This document shows positions 4,453-9,170 of a stretch of 9,170 bases of DNA, in pieces. This DNA comes from JBGVMW01 sp045125095. GTDB lineage: Bacteria; Bacillota; Clostridia; Lachnospirales; Lachnospiraceae. Positions within the stretch are counted from its first letter, which is position 1. Every line of letters starts with the position of its first letter. The notes below the pieces were generated by a model, which saw only the letters and a list, made by a program, of their open reading frames with translations, was not told the DNA's origin and did no database searches. The stretch covers positions 1 through 9,170 of the forward strand of contig JBGVMW010000040.1 of the NCBI GenBank assembly GCA_045125095.1, read 5' to 3'. The position numbers and the translations under genes are program-made.

Positions 4453-5544
4453 ATGCCGGTATTTAAGAATGAAGATAACGGTACTTGGTATGTGATGGCA
4501 AGGTATGTGAACTGGAAAGGGGAACGCAAGCAGAAATGCAAGCGTGGCTTTGCTACCAAACGAGAAGCACAGGAATGGGAAAGAATGTTCAAATTGCAGA
4601 CTTCTTCAGACCTTGATATGAGTTTTGAAGCCTTTACGGAGCTTTATATCAATGATGTGAAGAACCGTTTGAAGGAAAACACGTGGCTTACCAAAGAGCA
4701 TATCATACGCACAAAGATACTTCCGTATTTCGGGAAACTGAAAATCAGCGAGATTTCCACAAAGGAGATTATTACTTGGCAGAATGAAATGCTTGCCTAT
4801 CGTGATGAGAAGAAAAAGCCTTATTCACAGACGTATCTGAAAACGCTGCACAATCAGTTGTCCGCCATTTTCAATCACGCTGTCCGCTACTATGAACTGC
4901 GTTCCAATCCTGCGGCAAAGGTGGGAAATATGGGACGTGAGGAACACAAGGAAATGCTGTTCTGGACAAAGGAAGAATACAAGAAATTCTCTTTTGAGAT
5001 GATGGACAAGCCTGTTTCCTTTTATGCGTTTGAAATGCTTTACTGGTGCGGTATCCGAGAGGGCGAGCTGTTAGCTTTGACTCCGGCAGATTTCAACTTT
5101 GATAAGGAAACAGTCACAATCAATAAATCCTATCAGCGTTTGAAAGGGCAGGATGTGATTACTTCTCCGAAAACGAAAAAGAGCAACCGCACGATTAAAA
5201 TGCCGAAGTTTCTGTGTGAGGAAATGAAAGAATATCTCGGTATGCTTTACGGATTGAAGAAGAAAGACCGTATCTTTACGGTGACGAAAAGCTATCTTCA
5301 TCACGAGATGGACAGAGGGGCAAAGGCGGCAGGCGTGAAGCGTATCCGCATTCACGATCTCCGTCACAGCCACATTTCACTCTTGATTGATATGGGCTTT
5401 TCTGCGGTGGCGATTGCTGACCGAGTTGGTCACGAAAGTATTGATATTACTTATCAGTACGCACACCTCTTTCCGTCAAAGCAGATTGAGATGGCAGAAA
5501 AATTAGATGATTTAGGGAAAGGAGATTTTGAAAATGTCAGCTAA
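4453..5544 (+). CDS. int: Tyrosine site-specific integrase (Tn916/phage type)
   Basis: This protein cuts and rejoins element ends and the chromosomal target through a covalent phosphotyrosine intermediate. Its 363 residues fit the Tn916-type integrase length. Residues 1-50 form an arm-binding domain (GTWYVMARYVNWKGERKQKCKRGF is split over strands typical of the family). Residues ~55-155 are the helical core-binding domain, and ~165-345 the catalytic domain. Catalytic residues visible: Arg202 (CGIREGELLAL), a lysine in SPKTKKSNRTI (Lys240 or Lys242), His301 and Arg304 (HDLRHSH), His327 (VGHES) and nucleophile Tyr336 (DITYQYAHLF). All are present, so it should be active. The start directly abuts the xis-like stop, with GGGGG at 4440-4444 as ribosome site. 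Its C-terminal codons overlap the next gene, so the genes are probably translationally coupled. Confidence 0.95.
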   Translation: MPVFKNEDNGTWYVMARYVNWKGERKQKCKRGFATKREAQEWERMFKLQTSSDLDMSFEAFTELYINDVKNRLKENTWLTKEHIIRTKILPYFGKLKISEISTKEIITWQNEMLAYRDEKKKPYSQTYLKTLHNQLSAIFNHAVRYYELRSNPAAKVGNMGREEHKEMLFWTKEEYKKFSFEMMDKPVSFYAFEMLYWCGIREGELLALTPADFNFDKETVTINKSYQRLKGQDVITSPKTKKSNRTIKMPKFLCEEMKEYLGMLYGLKKKDRIFTVTKSYLHHEMDRGAKAAGVKRIRIHDLRHSHISLLIDMGFSAVAIADRVGHESIDITYQYAHLFPSKQIEMAEKLDDLGKGDFENVS

Positions 5545-5869
5545 GAACAGAGATAACAAAAATCGTTGGAGGAATATCACAGTAGGGTTTCGAGTATCGC
5601 CCGAAGAAAACGAACTCATTAACAGAGCTGTAGCTCTATCAGGATTGCCAAAACAGGAGTATTGTTACCGCCGTTGCTTAAATCAGGATGTGGTGGTACA
5701 GGGCAATCCGAGAGTGTATAAGGCGTTGAAAACGGAATTTGCCACAGTCCTTGCGGAACTGAAAAGGATTGAAGCAGGAAAAGGTGTGGATGATGAACTG
5801 CTGAGTGTAATAGAACTGATTTCCATTATTCTCGGCGGTTTGAAAGGAGAGGATGCGAATGGAGAATAA
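5534..5869 (+). CDS. MobC-like ribbon-helix-helix mobilization protein
   Basis: The product has 111 residues. ATG 5534 is chosen over the TTG at 5528 because AAAGGAG (5518-5524) lies 9 bases from it. The gene overlaps the integrase end by 11 bases. A basic N-terminus (KNRDNKNRWRN) leads into ITVGFRVSPEENELINRAVALSG, the strand-helix-helix pattern of RHH DNA-binding proteins. The following PKQEYCYRRCL and an acidic helical C-terminus resemble the MobC-type relaxosome accessory proteins of clostridial mobile elements. Such proteins bind near oriT and help the relaxase open the strands. Unusually, it sits next to the integrase and is separated from the relaxase by repA-like and non-coding DNA. 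An alternative is a transcription factor of the Arc/CopG type. Confidence 0.7.
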   Translation: MSAKNRDNKNRWRNITVGFRVSPEENELINRAVALSGLPKQEYCYRRCLNQDVVVQGNPRVYKALKTEFATVLAELKRIEAGKGVDDELLSVIELISIILGGLKGEDANGE

Positions 5870-7013
5870 AAAAGAAATGACTATTCCAAATGTATCTGCG
5901 GCAACAGATGCGGAACAGTCACTTTCCAAATGTACTGACAATAGTATAGTCAATCAGGATACGGATTTCAAGGGGTACGAGCAATCTTTTGAAGAAATGC
6001 AAAGGGAAATACTCAGACAGTTAGACCCTTCCTATCTGAAAACAGTATCAATGACAACGCTGTATGATACGGTGTTTGAGGTTCAGACACCACTTATCGA
6101 CGGTCTGCTCCAAAGGGGAACTTACCTTTTCGTAGGTTCCCCGAAAGTGGGAAAGAGCTTTATGATGGCACAGCTTGCCTATCATATCAGCACAGGCACA
6201 CCGCTTTGGGAGTATAAGGTGCGTAAGGCAACGGTGCTTTATTTTGCCCTTGAAGATGATTACCCACGTTTGCAGAAGCGATTGTTTCAGATGTTCGGTG
6301 CAAAGGAGACAGGCAATCTGTATTTCGCAACGGAATGTAAAACGGTCAATGGCGGACTGGAAGAACAGATAAGAGGGTTTATGAGGGAACACCCAGACAC
6401 AGGCTTGATTATCATAGACACCTTAAAGCGTGTGCGTGAAGCAGGCGGAGCAGATTACAGCTACGCAAGTGATTATGATGTTGTGGCAAGGCTGAAAGCG
6501 TTGGCAGACAGTTACAAGGTTTCAATGCTTATTGTTCATCATACACGCAAACAAAAATCGGAAGATATATTCGATATGATTTCAGGCACGAATGGTCTGA
6601 TGGGTGCGGCAGACGGTGCATTTGTTCTCAGTAAGGACAAGCGTACTTCCAACAATGCCACACTTGATGTTGCTGGCAGAGACCAGCAGGATATGAAAAT
6701 CCATCTTGTAAGGGACAGCGAGCGATTGGTGTGGAACTTTGCAAAATCGGAAACGGAGATGTGGAAAGAACCGCCCGAACCTCTGCTTGAGAAGATAGCG
6801 GATACGCTCTTTTCGGAAAGTGACAGATGGGAAGGAACTGCTTCGGAACTTTGCGAAAGGCTTGCGGTGGATATAAAGCCGAATGTACTTTCTTTAAGGC
6901 TCAGTATCAACGCAAGCAGGCTGTTTCGTGATTACGGTATCCGTTATCAGAACAGCCGCACACACGACGGAAGAAAGGTTTCACTTTGGAAAGAAACCGA
7001 GCAGACGGCGTGA
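5859..7013 (+). CDS. RepA-like AAA/RecA-fold ATPase (replicative helicase type)
   Basis: The product has 384 residues from ATG 5859, which is 9 bases from AAAGGAG (5843-5849). The ATG at 5853 is too close to that site. It overlaps the preceding gene by 11 bases. After a polar N-terminus, a RecA-like domain (about 75-295) carries Walker A GSPKVGKS (93-100), LEDD (131-134, catalytic Glu132), Walker B LIIIDT with Asp187 and sensor-like VHHTRK (226-231). The C-terminal 305-380 region looks like a winged helix. This is the pattern of RSF1010 RepA-type hexameric helicases (AAA_25) found on plasmids and mobilizable elements. It suggests that the excised circle can replicate, probably from the inverted-repeat region immediately downstream. 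A role only in conjugative DNA processing is an alternative. Confidence 0.85.
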   Translation: MENKKEMTIPNVSAATDAEQSLSKCTDNSIVNQDTDFKGYEQSFEEMQREILRQLDPSYLKTVSMTTLYDTVFEVQTPLIDGLLQRGTYLFVGSPKVGKSFMMAQLAYHISTGTPLWEYKVRKATVLYFALEDDYPRLQKRLFQMFGAKETGNLYFATECKTVNGGLEEQIRGFMREHPDTGLIIIDTLKRVREAGGADYSYASDYDVVARLKALADSYKVSMLIVHHTRKQKSEDIFDMISGTNGLMGAADGAFVLSKDKRTSNNATLDVAGRDQQDMKIHLVRDSERLVWNFAKSETEMWKEPPEPLLEKIADTLFSESDRWEGTASELCERLAVDIKPNVLSLRLSINASRLFRDYGIRYQNSRTHDGRKVSLWKETEQTA

Positions 7014-7017
7014 CAAA

Positions 7018-7094
7018 CGGTGTCAAAGGTGTCAATGTTTTTGAGAGCAGCACGCTGTGAAAAACATTGTCACCATCGTCACACTTTGACACCG
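7018..7094. repeat. Large interrupted inverted repeat with TGTCA iterations; possible replication origin or repA terminator
   Basis: CGGTGTCAAAG (7018-7028) pairs with CTTTGACACCG (7084-7094). Inside, GGTGTCAATGTTTTT (7028-7042) pairs with AAAAACATTGTCACC (7060-7074) with one mismatch, leaving an unpaired 9-base stretch in the right arm. GGTGTCAA occurs three times counting both strands, like short iterons. It starts 5 bases after the repA-like stop. Confidence 0.6.
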
Positions 7095-7250
7095 GATAAA
7101 GTTTAGGGGAGTGTGCAGAGAGTGCCTTTTCAAAGGCGGCTCTTTGGTCTCGCCTGCTGGCTCGGTCGGTTCGCAGGCGTGTGTGCCACCGGCACACGCT
7201 CACCCCTCGGAGAGCCTTCGGAGAACGCAAAACCTGTTTACAGGTCGCAT

Positions 7251-7305
7251 TTTTGATGGGTGTACCCGTCAAAAGTGCTTTTGCGTTACTTTTGACAAAA
7301 GTAAC
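7251..7305 (+). other. Candidate oriT (nested palindromes upstream of the relaxase)
   Basis: TTTTGATGGGT/ACCCGTCAAAA (7251-7261 with 7264-7274, one G-T pair) is followed by CAAAAG/CTTTTG (7270-7283) and a 10-bp perfect palindrome GTTACTTTTG-a-CAAAAGTAAC (7285-7305). GTCAAAAG at 7268-7275 can also pair with CTTTTGAC at 7289-7296, so alternative folds compete. MobV-family oriTs such as that of pMV158 lie just upstream of the relaxase gene and consist of overlapping inverted repeats. The nick site is not located. A TTGACA (7292-7297) overlaps the last palindrome and could belong to a weak relaxase promoter. Confidence 0.55.
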
Positions 7306-7347
7306 AAAACCTGAGAATGTTGAAATTTACAGATGGGAGATGAAAAA

Positions 7348-8508
7348 ATGCAGAGAACGATAAGTGCAATGGTCGGTAAAGGCTCGGTCAATCACAATAG
7401 CCGAAAGTTCCGAGCAGAAAATGTAGACGGAACTCGTACTCATCTCAATATCGACTACTGCAATGAAAATATAAAGACAGTTTATCACGAATTGTTTGAT
7501 GAAGCATTGGAAAGATACAATGCCAAGCAGATAAGGTCAGACCGAAAGATAAAAGATTATTATGAAAAAATCCGAAGTTCCAAGCAGGAAAAACCGTTCC
7601 ACGAAATCATTTTACAGGTGGGCGGTAAGGGAAATATGAACGCCGATACGGAAAACGGAGAACTGGCAAAGCAGATTTTAGATGAATACTATCAGGGTTT
7701 TCAGGAGCGAAATCCACAGCTTCGGGTGTTCTCGGCTCATCTGCATATGGATGAAGCTACACCACATCTGCACATAGATTTTGTACCTTTTACCACAGGC
7801 AGCAAGCGTGGACTTGATACAAGAGTGTCACTAAAGCAGGCTCTTGCAACGCAAGGTTTTAAGGGCGGCAGTCGTGGCGATACGGAGTGGTCGCAATGGA
7901 TACAGTCCGAAAAAGAACAGCTTGCGGCGGTGATGGAACGTTATGGGATTGAGTGGGAACATTTAGGCACACACGAAAAACATCTTTCTGTTTTGGATTA
8001 TAAAAAGCAGGAAAGAGAAAAAGAAGTGGCGGCATTAGGTGCGAAAATCGAGCAGAAACAGATTGAATTTGATGTGTTGTCGGAACGAGTATTGAACTAT
8101 GATAAGGCAAAAGACGAGCTGTCAAATCTTGAAATAGAGCTTGATACTGCACCGAAATATCAGTTGCCAGAACCAGAGAAATTTATGACTGCAAAGGCAT
8201 ATAAAACCAAAATGGCAGAGCCGGTTGTAAGGAAATTGAAGCAACTTGTCAAAACGGTGCTTGCCCGCTGCTTTGAGGGGTGGGACAACTATCATAGGCT
8301 GAATACAGCGAATGCACAGTTATACCGCACCAATCAGCGTTTGGAGAAAGTCAATGAAAGATTGACCGAAGAAAACAAAATCCTAAAAGCAGAAAATAAA
8401 GATTACAGCCTGCTCCGTAAGGTTTTTGGTCGCAAACAGATAGATGATTTGTTGGAGCAGGCAAGAACAGTTAAAGGTCGCAAGCGTGATAATACACGAT
8501 CACGATAG
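7348..8508 (+). CDS. MobV-family relaxase (Pre/Mob)
   Basis: The relaxase nicks one strand at oriT and leads it into the recipient using a helper conjugation machine. The start at 7348 has GGGAG (7335-7339) 8 bases upstream and gives the family's usual beginning MQRTISAMVGKGSVNHNSR. The ATG at 7333 would sit before this site. The product has 386 residues. The N-terminal HNSR (His16-Arg19) corresponds to the HNxR motif whose histidine is catalytic in pMV158 MobM. The metal-binding motif HLHMDEATPHLH (131-142) matches HxDExxPHxH. Residues ~210-265 and ~315-355 are strongly charged, coiled-coil-like segments. The C-terminus is basic (VKGRKRDNTRSR). No coupling protein or type IV secretion genes are seen, so the element would be mobilizable rather than self-transmissible. 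tnpV follows closely. Confidence 0.93.
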   Translation: MQRTISAMVGKGSVNHNSRKFRAENVDGTRTHLNIDYCNENIKTVYHELFDEALERYNAKQIRSDRKIKDYYEKIRSSKQEKPFHEIILQVGGKGNMNADTENGELAKQILDEYYQGFQERNPQLRVFSAHLHMDEATPHLHIDFVPFTTGSKRGLDTRVSLKQALATQGFKGGSRGDTEWSQWIQSEKEQLAAVMERYGIEWEHLGTHEKHLSVLDYKKQEREKEVAALGAKIEQKQIEFDVLSERVLNYDKAKDELSNLEIELDTAPKYQLPEPEKFMTAKAYKTKMAEPVVRKLKQLVKTVLARCFEGWDNYHRLNTANAQLYRTNQRLEKVNERLTEENKILKAENKDYSLLRKVFGRKQIDDLLEQARTVKGRKRDNTRSR

Positions 8509-8534
8509 ACAAAAATCACAGGAGGAAAAGGAAA

Positions 8535-8912
8535 ATGACAAAGACAATTTTTGAAGAAATGGGCGGAACTTATAGACAGGTGGGTGATTATTTATTGCCG
8601 AACATCACAGTACCAGCCGAAGAAGAAATAGAGCCGATTGGTTTATGGGGGAAACGACATGCAAGGCATTTAAAGGAACACTATAAAGTGTTATATATGA
8701 ACCTGCTGACAAGCGGAAAGCTGCATAGTTATCTTGCAGAAGTCGATAAGCAAGCAGAGGATATGTTTCTTCGACTGGTAAAGGAATATGCCGACAGACA
8801 AGATGTGACGGAACAATTAAAGAAAGATAATCCCTACGAATGGATTGGAAGAATGAATAATATTCAGGCTTGTGTGAGGGAAGTTGTAGGAACGGAGTTG
8901 ATTTACACATAA
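8535..8912 (+). CDS. tnpV: TnpV-like transposon-encoded protein
   Basis: The product has 125 residues. AGGAGG (8520-8525) lies 9 bases before ATG 8535 and 26 bases separate it from the relaxase stop, so the two are probably one transcriptional unit. The sequence starts MTKTIFEEMGGTYRQVGDYL, continues with a hydrophilic helical stretch containing GLWGKRHARHLKEHYKVLY, and ends NPYEWIGRMNNIQACVREVV. This resembles TnpV of the Tn4451/Tn4453 mobilizable transposons and its many relatives in clostridial elements. The biochemical role of TnpV is not established. Tn4451 itself uses a large serine recombinase, TnpX, whereas here the recombinase is a tyrosine integrase, so this gene has been shared between element types. 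It has no membrane segment or known catalytic motif. Confidence 0.8.
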   Translation: MTKTIFEEMGGTYRQVGDYLLPNITVPAEEEIEPIGLWGKRHARHLKEHYKVLYMNLLTSGKLHSYLAEVDKQAEDMFLRLVKEYADRQDVTEQLKKDNPYEWIGRMNNIQACVREVVGTELIYT

Positions 8913-8954
8913 GCGTTTTACGGTATGGTGCTCCTGCGTTTGCTGGAGTGCTGT

Positions 8955-8983
8955 GGTTGTGGTTGTAAAGAGGTTGTGAAAGA
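8955..8983 (+). repeat. GGTTGT direct repeats near the right end
   Basis: GGTTGT occurs at 8955-8960, 8961-8966 and 8972-8977. The last two belong to an 11-bp-period repeat, GGTTGTAAAGA followed by GGTTGTGAAAG. The period equals that of the repeats at 2860-2879 and 3052-3071. Integrase arm-site function is a guess. Confidence 0.4.
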
Positions 8984-9012
8984 TTGAATTTCGTAATGGT
9001 TGGATGTATAAT
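8984..9012 (+). promoter_or_regulatory. Promoter reading out of the right end
   Basis: TTGAAT (8984-8989), a 17-base spacer and a perfect TATAAT (9007-9012). A palindrome lies exactly at the predicted start. Confidence 0.65.
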
Positions 9013-9014
9013 TA

Positions 9015-9042
9015 GGAAGTGAAAATTTTAATTTGCACTTCC
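9015..9042. promoter_or_regulatory. Palindromic operator or hairpin at the promoter start
   Basis: GGAAGTGaAAATT (9015-9027) pairs with AATTTgCACTTCC (9030-9042): 12 of 13 pairs around a TT centre. It begins 2 bases after the -10 box, so it covers the transcription start, the usual place for a repressor site. No T-run follows, so it is less likely to be a terminator. Confidence 0.6.
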
Positions 9043-9057
9043 ATAAGGTGAAATGTA

Positions 9058-9086
9058 TTGACACAAAAAATACAGTATGATAGTAT
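9058..9086 (+). promoter_or_regulatory. Second promoter near the window edge
   Basis: TTGACA (9058-9063), a 17-base spacer and TAGTAT (9081-9086), start near 9093. An AAGGTGAGG ribosome-like site (9120-9128) precedes an ATG at 9131 whose frame stops after four codons, so the true gene must lie beyond 9170, or this is a tiny leader peptide. Confidence 0.6.
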
Positions 9087-9170
9087 TGCCATTAGAAGAA
9101 AGAAAGGCACATTTTGTGTAAGGTGAGGAAATGATTAATAGATAATTTGATTTAAGTAAGACACATATAG

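Larger units (their letters stand above)
7014..7347. other. Non-coding stretch between repA-like gene and relaxase gene: origin candidates
   Basis: No gene is supported in these ~330 bases. They hold a large interrupted inverted repeat (7018-7094), a CGCCTGC/GCAGGCG hairpin (7151-7157 with 7173-7179), a GCGTG..GGCACACGC hairpin (7177-7199), an ACCTGT/ACAGGT hairpin (7232-7245) and the nested palindromes at 7251-7305. Such density of palindromes next to a helicase gene and a relaxase gene points to replication and transfer origins. Confidence 0.6.

Noticed and set aside
7111..7314. Small plus-strand frames before the relaxase, and a minus frame at 6907-7272
   Set aside because: They cross the hairpins and candidate oriT, lack ribosome sites and show no protein-like pattern.
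7292..7320. Promoter for the relaxase from TTGACA at 7292
   Set aside because: The -10 at the right distance (GAATGT) is poor; kept only as a remark under the candidate oriT.
9131..9145. ATG with ribosome-like site near the right edge as a gene start
   Set aside because: The frame stops after four codons; at most a minimal leader peptide.

Overview
The window reads as part of an integrative mobilizable element from an anaerobic Gram-positive bacterium of the Clostridia (Lachnospiraceae-like), next to or carrying an ABC-transporter operon. The inference rests on strong AGGAGG-type ribosome sites, AT-rich intergenic DNA, TTGACA/TATAAT promoters, a short holin-like toxin, a Tn916-type tyrosine integrase, a MobV relaxase and a TnpV protein. 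No species can be named from the sequence alone.

Left part (1-2422, plus strand): a compact, AT-rich operon. It holds the 3' end of a small membrane-protein gene, an ABC ATPase, an ABC-2-like permease joined by an ATGA overlap, a small PH-like (DUF4429-like) protein and a 29-residue single-helix membrane peptide, again joined by ATGA. No terminator of its own is seen after 2422.

Segment 2447-2811: a complete type I toxin-antitoxin locus of the Fst/par or TxpA kind. A 31-residue membrane toxin is encoded on the minus strand. A short antitoxin RNA is transcribed toward it from a consensus promoter. The two transcripts share a bidirectional terminator whose stem contains the toxin stop codon. 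Segment 2812-3284 has no convincing gene, but it holds paired 11-bp-period direct repeats, a distant copy of the repressor operator and a plus-strand terminator.

Core of the element (3285-8912): an Xre-family repressor (minus strand) faces a plus-strand promoter across a 0.15-kb control region with four copies of a palindromic operator. The plus-strand transcript starts with a long, GC-richer, highly structured leader. It then reads xis-like HTH protein, integrase, MobC-like RHH protein and RepA-like hexameric ATPase, with genes touching or overlapping. A 0.33-kb non-coding stretch follows, with a large interrupted inverted repeat (possible replication origin) and nested palindromes just before the MobV relaxase gene (candidate oriT). 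The relaxase is followed by tnpV. Together these give excision/integration, autonomous replication of the excised circle, mobilization by a helper conjugative system and toxin-based maintenance, all probably under the Xre repressor.

Right end (8913-9170): GGTTGT direct repeats, a promoter with a 13-bp-arm palindrome at its start site, and a second TTGACA promoter. They apparently drive a gene beyond the window.
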